A stretch of 64,000 nt of DNA from Fictibacillus phosphorivorans (GTDB lineage: Bacteria; Bacillota; Bacilli; Bacillales; Fictibacillaceae). Numbering within the stretch: position 1 is the first letter of the stretch; the number at the start of each line of letters is the position of its first letter. Below the pieces are notes generated by a model. The model was not told the origin of the DNA and searched no databases. It saw nothing but the letters and a program-made list of their open reading frames with translations. Shown one piece after another: positions 18,871-27,224 of the stretch. Made by a program: the position numbers and the translations under genes. The stretch lies in NCBI RefSeq assembly GCF_007673525.1, contig NZ_VDZU01000001.1, forward strand, positions 1,498,177 through 1,562,176, in the 5' to 3' direction.

Positions 18871-19056
18871 TTAATGGCCTGTAGAGCCGCCGCTGCCTAC
18901 TAAAACGTCCAGAACAGTCATGACTGTAAACCAGCCAAAAACTGCAAACGTTAAAAAAGCAAAACCAGCTGCCATTAAATTTTTAATTTTTAACGAACGC
19001 AATAGTCCCAACGCAGCTAGAATAGCTACTAAGCCGAATATAATGGCTAATCCCAT
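18871..19056 (-). CDS. Small membrane protein, DUF2759 (YqgW-like)
   Basis: 61 residues with two membrane segments (residues 2-20 and about 30-52), MGLAIIFGLVAILAALGLL at the N-terminus and a Gly/Ser tail. The ribosome-binding site is AAGGGGGC. By position between yqgT and yqgX it matches B. subtilis yqgW. Function unknown. Confidence 0.75.
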   Translation of the reverse strand: MGLAIIFGLVAILAALGLLRSLKIKNLMAAGFAFLTFAVFGWFTVMTVLDVLVGSGGSTGH

Positions 19057-19142
19057 TATTCTGTGCCCCCTTGCTCTGGAGTAATACCAATCCTATGTAT
19101 AACGCTTTCACACAGGTATAACCTTGTATTATTTTACTTGTT

Positions 19143-19571
19143 TTATTCTGGTTTGTCGAGTGCACATTGGAACAAAATGAACTCAATTGTTAGTTTATAG
19201 GCAGAAGCCCACTTTTTAACAAGGGGTTTATGCTGGTTCCCAACGACCAAATACTGCTGTTCATTATCTGTGAACTCAATAATTAATTCTTCTTCTGTTT
19301 GAAGTAAAAACATTGCTTTTTCTTGCTCTTCACCTTCCTTGATATAAAAGACACAGATCATATCAAGATAAAGATACGTTCGATCTGAGTCAGAAGTGAA
19401 CCCATAATCCTCAAATAATAGAGTCTTTCTGAAAGGGTGGATTGAAAGTAAAGGGATTGCTTCAAAAAGTTCATCATCTCTTTGAGAAGAAATGATCAAA
19501 TCTTCTTGTTGATCATGCACAGAAATAGGAGCGGGCGTATCCATATTTTCGTATCCGAAAAAGACTTTCAT
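19143..19571 (-). CDS. Hypothetical protein
   Basis: 142 residues from the ATG at 19571, which follows GGAGGAAACAC; an in-frame upstream extension lacks such a site. The sequence is acidic, soluble and without membrane segments or recognised motifs. It is divergent from yqgX, with only about 70 bp between starts, and lies upstream of the DUF2759 gene on the same strand. I do not recognise the family. Confidence 0.6.
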   Translation of the reverse strand: MKVFFGYENMDTPAPISVHDQQEDLIISSQRDDELFEAIPLLSIHPFRKTLLFEDYGFTSDSDRTYLYLDMICVFYIKEGEEQEKAMFLLQTEEELIIEFTDNEQQYLVVGNQHKPLVKKWASAYKLTIEFILFQCALDKPE

Positions 19572-19642
19572 GTGTTTCCTCCGAAATATTGTTTGTTTTA
19601 GTGTAAGATAGAAAGTAATAACTTGCAATTGGAGGCTTGAAA

Positions 19643-20275
19643 ATGAAGTGGAAAAAATTAACGGTAGGACCTGTACAAGAGAATACATATATTATCTACA
19701 ATAATCATAAAGAAGCAGTGATCATTGATCCAGGCAGTGAAGGAAAAAGAATCATACAGACCATAGAGTCATTAAAAGTAAAACCTTTAGCCGTCTTGTT
19801 AACGCATGCTCATTTTGATCATATTGGAGCTGTTGATGACGTGCGTGAAAAATATAACATTCCGTTGTATGTTCATAAAAAAGAAGCTGATTGGCTGAGT
19901 GACACAAAAAAGAATGGATCAAAATATTTTGGTCAAAGCATAACGGCTAAGCCAGCAAGCCATATTCTAACGCATACAGATAATACCTTAAAGATCGGCA
20001 ACTTCTCATTTGAGGTATTAACAACCCCTGGTCATTCTCCTGGAAGTGTTTCGTATTATTTAAGAAGCAGTGGTGCTGTTTTTTCCGGTGATGCTTTGTT
20101 CGCAGGAAGCATTGGAAGAACAGATCTACATGGCGGGGATCAGGAAGTATTGATCAACAGCATTCATGAAAAACTGCTTAATCTGCCAGAAGAAACGGTC
20201 GTGTTATCAGGTCATGGCCCTGAGACCACTATTGGAATGGAAATGGACTCGAATCCATTCTTAAGCGGATTCTAA
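19643..20275 (+). CDS. yqgX: MBL-fold metallo-hydrolase (YqgX)
   Basis: 210 residues from ATG 19643, with GGAGG at 19631-19635. It has the metallo-beta-lactamase fold with the metal motif THAHFDHIG (about residues 54-62), TPGHSPGS, FSGDALF and SGHGPET. Glyoxalase II and related thioester hydrolases share this pattern; B. subtilis YqgX belongs to the group, but the substrate is not established here. The next gene starts 3 nt after the stop. Confidence 0.9.
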   Translation: MKWKKLTVGPVQENTYIIYNNHKEAVIIDPGSEGKRIIQTIESLKVKPLAVLLTHAHFDHIGAVDDVREKYNIPLYVHKKEADWLSDTKKNGSKYFGQSITAKPASHILTHTDNTLKIGNFSFEVLTTPGHSPGSVSYYLRSSGAVFSGDALFAGSIGRTDLHGGDQEVLINSIHEKLLNLPEETVVLSGHGPETTIGMEMDSNPFLSGF

Positions 20276-20277
20276 TC

Positions 20278-21363
20278 GTGCCTAACACGAGTTTGTTACA
20301 AAAAAAATTGGCAGATAGCGAATGGCTAACGATGGAAGAGTACATGGAACATGCCCTGTATCATCCGCTAGAGGGCTATTATATGAAAGAGAACACGAAG
20401 ATTGGAAAGAACGGTGATTTTTATACAGCTAGCCTTGTGTCAGATGTATTTGCTAAGGTGTGGGCTGACTTATTCATAAGAACGATAGCGGATCAGAACC
20501 TTCAGCCAATCGTTGTGGAGTTTGGAGGAGGAAGTGGTCACTTTTCTCAGCAAGTTTTAGAGAGTTGGTATTCGCAATCAGTCGAACATATATCGTATGT
20601 CATTGTAGAACCTAGTCCTTATCACAGACGAATATTAGAAGCGAAGTTAGCTGAGTACCCCATTACCATTCTAAGTTCATTGAATGAACTTATAGAGCGA
20701 TACCCATCATTTAGGGGGATTATATTTGCAAATGAAGTTCTTGATGCGTTTCCGCTTCGGATTTTTCAACAAAAGAATGATGAATGGTATGAAAAAGGAG
20801 TATCTCTTCAAAAAAACACGGATGAACTTCGTTTTCTTTATAAGAAAGTAGAGAATTCATCATTACAAAAAAAGTTAGATGAAATCTTTTGCTCTAGAGA
20901 TAAAGCGAATGAACTTGAAATTTCTTTTTCAATGCTATTTTGGCTTAAAAACCTCTACGAATGGATAGAAATAGAGACTTGCTTATTCTTTGTCGATTAC
21001 GGTTTGATAGGCGAAGAATGGAACACGATACGTTTAAAAGAAGGAAGTATTAGGGGCTATTATAGACATCAAATACAAAGCAATCCATTAGCATTTCCCG
21101 GGATGATGGATATAACGTACCACATAGATTGGGAACAAGTGATAAGAGTAGGAAATGATTCGGGTGTTACTACACTTCCCGTAAAGAATCAAGGAGACTT
21201 CTTATTAGAAGAAGGACTATTATCTCTGCTACAGGATACACAAAATAGAGATCCATTCTCGTTAGAGCATAAGAGAAATCGGGCAATTCGTTCATTCCTA
21301 CTCGATCATACTCTAGCAAATGGATTTCAAGTTATACAACAAAAAAAGCAGACCGTATTATAA
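20278..21363 (+). CDS. SAM-dependent methyltransferase, MidA/NDUFAF7 family
   Basis: 361 residues from GTG 20278. The N-terminus has the MidA pattern LTMEEYMEHALYHPLEGYY followed by KIGKNGDFYTASLVSDVF and the SAM-binding loop VEFGGGSGHFS (about residues 81-91). EVLDAFPLRIF (about 158-168) is the family's conserved motif. Eukaryotic NDUFAF7 methylates an arginine of complex I; the bacterial target is unknown. It is cytoplasmic and cotranscribed with yqgX. The ribosome-binding site is weak, suggesting coupling to yqgX. Confidence 0.83.
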   Translation: MPNTSLLQKKLADSEWLTMEEYMEHALYHPLEGYYMKENTKIGKNGDFYTASLVSDVFAKVWADLFIRTIADQNLQPIVVEFGGGSGHFSQQVLESWYSQSVEHISYVIVEPSPYHRRILEAKLAEYPITILSSLNELIERYPSFRGIIFANEVLDAFPLRIFQQKNDEWYEKGVSLQKNTDELRFLYKKVENSSLQKKLDEIFCSRDKANELEISFSMLFWLKNLYEWIEIETCLFFVDYGLIGEEWNTIRLKEGSIRGYYRHQIQSNPLAFPGMMDITYHIDWEQVIRVGNDSGVTTLPVKNQGDFLLEEGLLSLLQDTQNRDPFSLEHKRNRAIRSFLLDHTLANGFQVIQQKKQTVL

Positions 21364-21378
21364 CGGCCTGCTTTTTTT
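21341..21378. terminator. Bidirectional terminator after the MidA-type gene
   Basis: AAAAAAGCAG-ACCGT pairs with ACGG-CCTGCTTTTTT across the stop codon. It serves the methyltransferase gene and the converging yqgY gene. Confidence 0.8.
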
Positions 21379-21396
21379 GATGCTTCGGAGAACGTA

Positions 21397-21645
21397 TTAA
21401 TGTCCTCCACCGGCGCCAGGAGTCATCATAAACGTTGACCAGTATGTAAAACCAACAAAGAAAACAGTTAAATAAGCACCAAAGATATAAATATACATAC
21501 GCTCAGATAAGTTCAAATACCCTAAAGAAACGAACATAATCGTTTGTCCTAAGAACAATAACGCCATGTCTTGCATATCACCTAGATACGCCATGACTCC
21601 GATGATTCCAGTCCAGAATCCTAAAACCTTATACATTCTTGACAT
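21397..21645 (-). CDS. Small membrane protein, DUF2626 (YqgY-like)
   Basis: 82 residues from the ATG at 21645, which follows AAGGAGGGG. It has three hydrophobic segments (about 7-20, 26-44, 50-70), and the core LNLSERMYIYIFGAYLTVFF is the family signature. It ends in a glycine-rich GAGGGH tail. By position it matches B. subtilis yqgY. Function unknown. Confidence 0.82.
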   Translation of the reverse strand: MSRMYKVLGFWTGIIGVMAYLGDMQDMALLFLGQTIMFVSLGYLNLSERMYIYIFGAYLTVFFVGFTYWSTFMMTPGAGGGH

Positions 21646-21830
21646 ATGTATCCCCTCCTTTTTTCGCCAATACTTGTATCCTTTAGTATTATATATGAGT
21701 TTCCACTCACTTGTAAATGCCAATTGTAAGCGGATAAATACACAATTAAAAGATAATTCATGAATATTAGCTGTTTTTTGGTTTATTATGCCTCTTTTAA
21801 AGGTAATGTAAACCAAAAGGAGTGAGTCTG

Positions 21831-22220
21831 ATGAGTTCTATAACATTTTACACCTACCCAAGCTGCACTTCGTGTCGCAAAGCGAAAATGTGGCTTAAGC
21901 AAAATAAAGTTTCGTTTGATGAAAGACATTTATTCAAAGAAACCCCAACTGTTGAAGAGCTTAGAGAGCTATTAAAACTTACAAAGTATGGAACAGAAGA
22001 TATCTTGGCTAAAAGAAGTCAGTCATTTAAATCACTAGATGTTGATATCTATGATCTTTCAACAAATGAACTATTAACGCTCTTGACTAAAAATCCTAAA
22101 CTTTTAAAAAGACCGTTAGTAACAGATGGTAAACAGCTCATAGCGGGTTATAGTCCTGGAGATATGAAAAAATTATGTGCAACAAAAGAAAAAGAACACA
22201 TTTCAAGTCATGTGTCCTGA
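21831..22220 (+). CDS. mgsR: Spx/MgsR family redox-sensing regulator
   Basis: 129 residues from ATG 21831 with AAAAGGAG upstream. An ArsC-like thioredoxin fold with the redox CTSC pair near residue 13 (YPSCTSCRKAKMWL) and RPLVTDGKQLIAGY (about 104-117). Spx-family proteins bind the RNA polymerase alpha C-terminal domain and change promoter choice under stress. The position next to yqgY matches B. subtilis mgsR (yqgZ), which controls part of the general stress regulon. A YwtG- or SpxA-type assignment is less likely given the neighbourhood. Confidence 0.87.
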   Translation: MSSITFYTYPSCTSCRKAKMWLKQNKVSFDERHLFKETPTVEELRELLKLTKYGTEDILAKRSQSFKSLDVDIYDLSTNELLTLLTKNPKLLKRPLVTDGKQLIAGYSPGDMKKLCATKEKEHISSHVS

Positions 22221-22226
22221 GCATAG

Positions 22227-22260
22227 CACTCTTTACTTTTAAAGAGTGTTATTTTTTTTT
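22227..22260 (+). terminator. Rho-independent terminator after mgsR
   Basis: CACTCTTT (22227-22234) pairs with AAAGAGTG (22241-22248), followed by ATTTTTTTTT. Confidence 0.85.
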
Positions 22261-22263
22261 GGC

Positions 22264-22334
22264 TGGGCTAGCTGGATTCGAACCAACGCATGACGGAGTC
22301 AAAGTCCGTTGCCTTACCGCTTGGCTATAGCCCA
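22264..22334 (-). tRNA. tRNA-Gln (anticodon TTG)
   Basis: On the minus strand the 71-nt sequence folds as a tRNA: acceptor TGGGCTA/TAGCCCA, D arm GCCAAGCGGTAAGGC, anticodon arm CGGACTTTGACTCCG with anticodon TTG, and T arm GCGTTGGTTCGAATCCAGC. The encoded end does not include CCA. Confidence 0.96.
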
Positions 22335-22457
22335 ATGCAACAATACTAGTATGAGCTGTGTCGAAATTTATATACATATCTTTTTTGAAAAAATGCAGGA
22401 ATTGTCGTTTTATGAGAGAAATGATTATTCAATAAAATAAAAGGGAGATGATAGTGC

Positions 22458-23564
22458 TTGCCAATTAAGTTGTTAGGCAATTCAATCCTGCATGAGGCAT
22501 CTATTCAGAAAGCATCAGACATTCATTTTATACCAATCAAAAAAGGGGGTATCGTTCAATTTCGAATAGATGATCGACTGATTGAACACAGAACGCTTTC
22601 TCAAGAAGAGTACATCAGAGTTCTTCAGCATTTTAAATATTCCGCAAGAATGGACATTGGCGAACATCGAAGGCCTCAGAGCGGATCAATGGACGTTATG
22701 ATCAATAATGTTAATGTACATCTTCGTTTTTCATCTATACCTTCCGCATTTAATGAATCACTCGTCATACGATTGCTTCCTCAGCAAGAAACAATAACTC
22801 TTCATGAACTATCACTTTTTCCTCACATGTTTCAGAAACTTTTATCCCTCATTAAACGTTCCAGTGGTCTATTATTGTTCTCTGGTCCAACCGGATCAGG
22901 TAAAACCACCATCTTATATTCCTTGCTTCATCACCTGCAAAAAAACTATAAACGGCAAGTAGTAACACTGGAAGATCCCGTAGAACGCAAAGTTGATACG
23001 TTTTTACAAATGGAAATTAATGAAAAAGCAGGTCTGACATACGGTGAAGGTTTCAAGTCATTATTGCGTCACGATCCCGATGTGATTATGATCGGTGAGA
23101 TCAGAGACGAAGCAACAGCGAGGCTCGTTATTCGAGCATCACTGACTGGACATCTTGTTCTGTCTACGATGCATGCTGCAGATTGTATCGGTTGTATCGA
23201 GCGTCTTCGAGAATTTGGTATTCAAGAATCAGAACTGCAACAAACGTTGATGGGAATCGTGTCACAGCGTCTGATCTCGATACCATGTCCGTTTTGCGGG
23301 GAAAAGTGTGTTGATTTTTGTTTTAAGTCTAGAACGTATAGAAGAGCCGGAATCTACGAGATGCTTTGTAATCAGGAATTAATCTCTGTTTTAAATAAGG
23401 TGAGTCGTGAAAAGACTACCTACAAAAATCTCTCATTTTATTTTAACCATGCTTTTGCAGCAGGCTATGTGACAAAAGAGAGCTATGAAAGATGGATGGG
23501 AGGAGAATCACAAAGTGATAAGAAGGGGCTGGAAACGGGCTTCTCAAGGGACATTTCTTTATAA
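22458..23564 (+). CDS. comGA: Competence pseudopilus ATPase ComGA
   Basis: 368 residues from TTG 22458 with AAGGGAGA upstream. A PilB/GspE-type secretion ATPase that powers assembly of the competence pseudopilus for DNA uptake. Walker A GPTGSGKT is at residues 143-150, followed by the Asp box TLEDPVERK, Walker B-like DPDVIMIGEIRDEATA and the His box STMHA. A CPFCGEKCVDFC cysteine cluster lies at about 276-287. First gene of a seven-gene comG operon, overlapping comGB by 50 nt. No clear ComK box was found upstream. Confidence 0.95.
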   Translation: MPIKLLGNSILHEASIQKASDIHFIPIKKGGIVQFRIDDRLIEHRTLSQEEYIRVLQHFKYSARMDIGEHRRPQSGSMDVMINNVNVHLRFSSIPSAFNESLVIRLLPQQETITLHELSLFPHMFQKLLSLIKRSSGLLLFSGPTGSGKTTILYSLLHHLQKNYKRQVVTLEDPVERKVDTFLQMEINEKAGLTYGEGFKSLLRHDPDVIMIGEIRDEATARLVIRASLTGHLVLSTMHAADCIGCIERLREFGIQESELQQTLMGIVSQRLISIPCPFCGEKCVDFCFKSRTYRRAGIYEMLCNQELISVLNKVSREKTTYKNLSFYFNHAFAAGYVTKESYERWMGGESQSDKKGLETGFSRDISL

Positions 23565-24546
23565 GCTTGGTTTTTTGTTAGATCAAGGCTATACCATTAA
23601 TAAGAGCATAGAGCTCGTCAGGTCACAGCTTCCACAAAAACGGCGAGAAGATGCTGATCACATGCTGGAGATCCTTGCTTCTGGTCAGTCTGTGATCGAG
23701 ATCTTTTCACCATTACAATTGCCAAATGAAATAGTAAGTTCATTATCCATAAACAGTGCGAATGGCAATTTGACGAAAAGTCTTATGGAGAACGGAAATT
23801 TTTTGAGAAAAAAAGCTGATTGGCGTGCCCGTTTGAACAAAGCCATTAGATATCCTCTATTCCTGCTATTCCTTACCGTATGGATCGCGATCGTATTCTA
23901 TCAATTTCTATTTCCTCAGTTTTCTATACTATTCTCATCATTAGATGTTAAAACCCCGTTGTTTACGAAATGGATGCTTATGTTTCTAGGAAGCATGCCA
24001 CTCATCGGATTGTGTTTCCTAACTTTAGGCATCGCATCATGGATCGTTTTGATCGTTATGAGAAAGAAAGCAAAGCCTTCTACTCAGATGGATCTACTTA
24101 TGAGAATCCCCATCTTAAAACAATTTCTTTTGTTAATGAACACACATTTCTTTAGTGTGAACTTCGGCTCGATGCTGCAAAGTGGCTTATCTGTATCTGA
24201 TGCTCTTCTTGTAATGGAGAAACATTTAAACAAAGGTTTTTTTAAAGAGGAGAGTCAGAGGCTACAGAAAGGTCTCTTAAATGGATCCGAACTAACAGAG
24301 CTTTTGCTTGCGAGGTCCTATTTTAAGAGTGAACTGGCTGAGATTGTCCGCTTTGGATTAGCTCATGGAGAGCTCGGCAGAGAGTTAATCTCTTATGGCG
24401 AGTGGATTTTTAAAGAGTTAGAAGAAAAGGTTTATTCTTCCTTGCAAAGAATTCAACCCATCCTATTTGCAGGGATCGGAGTGTTTGTTTTATTAATGTT
24501 TGCCTCTATGTTATTGCCTATGTTTAAACTCATGGAAGCATTATGA
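23515..24546 (+). CDS. comGB: Competence pseudopilus platform protein ComGB
   Basis: 343 residues from GTG 23515, with GGGAGGAG just upstream inside comGA. GspF/PilC-type polytopic inner-membrane protein: hydrophobic segments near 115-140, 160-185 and the C-terminus (about 315-340). It recruits ComGA and the prepilins. The order in the operon and the SGxSVxEIF and GLSVSDALLVME repeats of the two GspF domains support the call. Confidence 0.93.
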   Translation: MIRRGWKRASQGTFLYKLGFLLDQGYTINKSIELVRSQLPQKRREDADHMLEILASGQSVIEIFSPLQLPNEIVSSLSINSANGNLTKSLMENGNFLRKKADWRARLNKAIRYPLFLLFLTVWIAIVFYQFLFPQFSILFSSLDVKTPLFTKWMLMFLGSMPLIGLCFLTLGIASWIVLIVMRKKAKPSTQMDLLMRIPILKQFLLLMNTHFFSVNFGSMLQSGLSVSDALLVMEKHLNKGFFKEESQRLQKGLLNGSELTELLLARSYFKSELAEIVRFGLAHGELGRELISYGEWIFKELEEKVYSSLQRIQPILFAGIGVFVLLMFASMLLPMFKLMEAL

Positions 24547-24557
24547 GGAGGAAGAAT

Positions 24558-24860
24558 ATGAATAATGAAAAAGGATTTACTTTAATAGAAATGATGATCG
24601 TGCTCTTGATCATTTCGGTACTGATGCTTATCGCCCTGCCGAGTATGACCAAGAATAACAGTCTCGTAAAATCGTTAGGCTGTGAAGCAACCATCGATCT
24701 TGTGCAAGGACAAGTTGGAGCGTATGAGGCAGAGAAAAATGCACTGCCTACGATAGAAGAACTGAAAGATGGCGGATATATTGATACTATAACGTGTCCA
24801 GACAAAAAACCTTTGCTTATCGATAGTAAAGGAGTCGTTTCAGTGAGCGATGAAGAGTGA
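24558..24860 (+). CDS. comGC: Major competence pseudopilin ComGC
   Basis: 100 residues from ATG 24558 with GAGGAGG upstream (ATG 24543 overlaps that site). Type IV prepilin: short leader, cleavage in EKGFTLIEMMIVLLII, then a hydrophobic helix. Two cysteines (GCEATIDL and TCPDKKP) can form the intramolecular disulfide known for ComGC. Processed by ComC. Confidence 0.95.
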   Translation: MNNEKGFTLIEMMIVLLIISVLMLIALPSMTKNNSLVKSLGCEATIDLVQGQVGAYEAEKNALPTIEELKDGGYIDTITCPDKKPLLIDSKGVVSVSDEE

Positions 24861-25315
24861 ACGCACAGTTAGAAAAAATAAAGAAGCAACAGTTAGGATT
24901 TAGTTTGATCGAGATGATGATCGTACTTTTAATCATCGGTATGATCAGTACGGTTGCATACCCTTCGTATGATCGTTTTAGAAAGAATCGGGAGACCGAA
25001 TATTTCATCCGTACGTTTCAAAAAGACATCGTTCACATGCAGCAAAAAGCAGTAAATGAGAACCGGATCTATAACTTATCGATCGATAATGAAAAACATA
25101 AATATGAAGTGCGAGGGAACGGCAGTAAAGAACCTGTAAAAAAGAATTTTCCAAAACATATCTGGTTCGAGAGTTATTCAATGTTATTATCTGTGCAATT
25201 TAATCAGAATGGAAATATCAGTCGTGCGGGGACTCTCTATATTCACTCTGCTACTTCTTCGTATAAGATGGTTTTTCAATTAGGCAAAGGTAAATTTTAT
25301 GTTGCTAAACAATAA
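24857..25315 (+). CDS. comGD: Minor competence pseudopilin ComGD
   Basis: 152 residues from GTG 24857, overlapping the comGC stop. Prepilin N-terminus QLGFSLIEMMIVLLIIG, with Gly before the processed Phe and Glu at +5. A minor pseudopilin thought to prime pseudopilus assembly. Confidence 0.92.
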   Translation: MNAQLEKIKKQQLGFSLIEMMIVLLIIGMISTVAYPSYDRFRKNRETEYFIRTFQKDIVHMQQKAVNENRIYNLSIDNEKHKYEVRGNGSKEPVKKNFPKHIWFESYSMLLSVQFNQNGNISRAGTLYIHSATSSYKMVFQLGKGKFYVAKQ

Positions 25316-25631
25316 AGGTTATCTACTGATTGAAGCTATGTTTAGCCTTTTGTTGATCTCAGTAGTATTTTCAATATGTTTGCCTTTCATCTATATTTCA
25401 TATCAAGAACAAAGAACATCAGAGCAACTTCTATATGCGATGACAGAAGCAGACCATGCAGCTGGCATGAGAAGTATATCACAGCGTATGTCTGATGAGC
25501 GTTATTGGATTGATAACGGCATTGAGTTTCAGCTATTAACAAGAAAAGGTGTGACGGATGAATACGAGACTTGTATTTCGTTCAGAGGTTCAAACCAAAA
25601 AAACTATACAACGTGTGCGAGTTCATTCTGA
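25299..25631 (+). CDS. comGE: Minor competence pseudopilin ComGE
   Basis: 110 residues. Prepilin-like N-terminus NKGYLLIEAMFSLLLIS. Overlaps comGD by 17 nt and comGF by 74 nt, the tight packing typical of comG operons. Confidence 0.88.
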   Translation: MLLNNKGYLLIEAMFSLLLISVVFSICLPFIYISYQEQRTSEQLLYAMTEADHAAGMRSISQRMSDERYWIDNGIEFQLLTRKGVTDEYETCISFRGSNQKNYTTCASSF

Positions 25632-26055
25632 AATCCCCGCAAACAAGAACGGTTATACGCTCGTAGAATCGATGATCGCATTAGGAATTTTAATCGTAAC
25701 AAGTTTTATGATCACAATGTTGTTAACTCATCTACAAAAACAACCACAATCCGTTCAGTCTGAAGAAACTGCATTGTTTTTTTCAATGATCGGAAAAGAA
25801 ATAAGGGAAGCTGCGACTTTTGAGGTGCGCAACAACGCGTTGTTCATTACACTGTCTACCGGTGAAGTGATCAGTTTCACACGTTATCATTCTCTTATCC
25901 GAAAACAAGTTAATGGATTAGGTCACGAAGTTTGGGTTCAAAATATTCAAGAGATGAAAGTAGAAGAAATAGAAGAGCATTATGTGTACGTCACGCTGAC
26001 GGATAAAGAAGGAAACCAAGCACGTCGTGGCTTTAGGAGAATTAGACATGAATGA
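25558..26055 (+). CDS. comGF: Minor competence pseudopilin ComGF
   Basis: 165 residues. The prepilin motif NGYTLVESMIALGILIV begins near residue 31, after an unusually long leader from ATG 25558; the overlap with comGE makes a later start possible. The domain after the helix matches the ComGF family pattern (FSMIGKEIREA, ISFTRYHSLIRKQVNGLGHE). Confidence 0.88.
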   Translation: MNTRLVFRSEVQTKKTIQRVRVHSEIPANKNGYTLVESMIALGILIVTSFMITMLLTHLQKQPQSVQSEETALFFSMIGKEIREAATFEVRNNALFITLSTGEVISFTRYHSLIRKQVNGLGHEVWVQNIQEMKVEEIEEHYVYVTLTDKEGNQARRGFRRIRHE

Positions 26056-26422
26056 GAGAGGAATGATATATCCGCTCGTTCTAACGCTTTGCTTCATCCT
26101 ATTAATTTTCTTTAGTTACCTAACAGAAAAAGTAGCGTCAGAACGACAGTTTGTTTATATGCAGGAAGAGCAATATAGACAAGTCCGTCTGATTCAGCAA
26201 GGTGTGGATCGTGCTCTTGTTTGGGTAGATGAACTCGCGGTTTATCCGGCAGAACGTACACTAAACGTTAACGAGGGACTATTAAAGGTTGTTTTTACGA
26301 AAACATCTGTTAATGAAGTGATGTTTACGGTTGAAGCTGTTACAACTCGACAGTCTACAAAAAAGGTGAAAGTGTATTATAATGTAACCCAGAAAAGCGT
26401 TACAAAATGGGTGGAGGGTTAA
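26048..26422 (+). CDS. comGG: Competence pseudopilus protein ComGG
   Basis: 124 residues from ATG 26048 with AGGAG 8 nt upstream. A short N-terminus followed by the hydrophobic stretch YPLVLTLCFILLIFFSYL. Called from its operon position and size; ComGG is the most divergent of the set. Confidence 0.82.
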   Translation: MNERGMIYPLVLTLCFILLIFFSYLTEKVASERQFVYMQEEQYRQVRLIQQGVDRALVWVDELAVYPAERTLNVNEGLLKVVFTKTSVNEVMFTVEAVTTRQSTKKVKVYYNVTQKSVTKWVEG

Positions 26423-26424
26423 AA

Positions 26425-26943
26425 TTGAACACCATATATTTAGTCGGTTTCATGGGTTGTGGAAAAACATCTGTAGGAAGAGAGCTTTCAAAACGTTTAG
26501 AGGTTCCACCATATGATGTTGATTCGACAGTGGAAAAAGATCGGAGACAAACGATAAGAGAAATATTTAAGAACGAAGGGGAAGAGGCGTTCCGTAATTA
26601 CGAGTCTCTTGCTATTCGCCAACTTCCCGTACAACATGCTGTCGTTATGACTGGAGGGGGTGCGGTCGTAAGAGAAGAAAACTTAACGTACATGAAGAAC
26701 AATGGGATTGTCATCTACTTAAAAACGAGTTTTCCGATTCTTTGGAGTAGGTTGATGACGGAAGAAGAAAGAAACAAGAGGCCAATCCTATTAACTTCAA
26801 CAAGAGAAGAAGTTCAAAAACTCTTTAACGAAAGAAGTTCACATTATGAAAAAAGTGATATCGAGGTTGTTACAGATCAATTAACAACAGAAGAAGTATG
26901 CGACCAAATTTTAGAAAAGTTAAGCCGTTTAAACGTACAATAA
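26425..26943 (+). CDS. aroK: Shikimate kinase
   Basis: 172 residues from TTG 26425, with GGAGGG 6 nt upstream; ATG 26407 is a weaker alternative. It phosphorylates shikimate with ATP in the aromatic amino acid pathway. Walker A GFMGCGKT is at residues 8-15, the shikimate-binding DVDSTVE near 33, R in FRNYES near 59 and TGGGAVV near 80. It overlaps nothing but sits 2 nt after comGG, so it may be transcribed with the comG operon. Confidence 0.93.
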   Translation: MNTIYLVGFMGCGKTSVGRELSKRLEVPPYDVDSTVEKDRRQTIREIFKNEGEEAFRNYESLAIRQLPVQHAVVMTGGGAVVREENLTYMKNNGIVIYLKTSFPILWSRLMTEEERNKRPILLTSTREEVQKLFNERSSHYEKSDIEVVTDQLTTEEVCDQILEKLSRLNVQ

Positions 26944-26989
26944 TTGGCCAAAACTAGAATGTGAATGCTTCTAAAAGGGAGTTTTGCCA

Positions 26990-27178
26990 ATGGCTGCAGG
27001 ATCAGATGTTATCAAGTTTCTTACACAGAGGGTCGTCAAATATTTGGATGAACCAAAATCAGTAAGAAAGGAAAGGCGTATCACAAAAAAAAATGAACGC
27101 GAACCTTTGCTTACTTATCTATTTGGGGTCGTTCCGATGGGTCTCGGTTTAGTGTTTCGAAGAAAGAAAAAGAAATAA
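26990..27178 (+). CDS. yqzE: YqzE family small protein
   Basis: 62 residues from ATG 26990, with AAAGGGAG upstream. Pattern VIKFLTQRVVKYLDEPK...REPLLTYLFGVVP...FRRKKKK matches the YqzE family that follows comG in Bacilli. One hydrophobic stretch near residues 40-55 and a very basic C-terminus. Function unknown. Confidence 0.83.
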   Translation: MAAGSDVIKFLTQRVVKYLDEPKSVRKERRITKKNEREPLLTYLFGVVPMGLGLVFRRKKKK

Positions 27179-27191
27179 GGCTGGAAAAAGG

Positions 27192-27219
27192 AAGAGCCGG
27201 GATACAGTTCCCGGCTCTT
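27192..27219. terminator. Bidirectional terminator between yqzE and yqhG
   Basis: AAGAGCCGGGA (27192-27202) pairs perfectly with TCCCGGCTCTT (27209-27219), loop TACAGT. The flanks are A-rich on the left and T-rich on the right. Confidence 0.9.
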
Positions 27220-27224
27220 ATTTA

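Noticed and set aside
22335..22457. ComK box (AAAA-N5-TTTT pairs) upstream of comGA
   Set aside because: A- and T-tracts are present but none has the required spacing, so no site was called.
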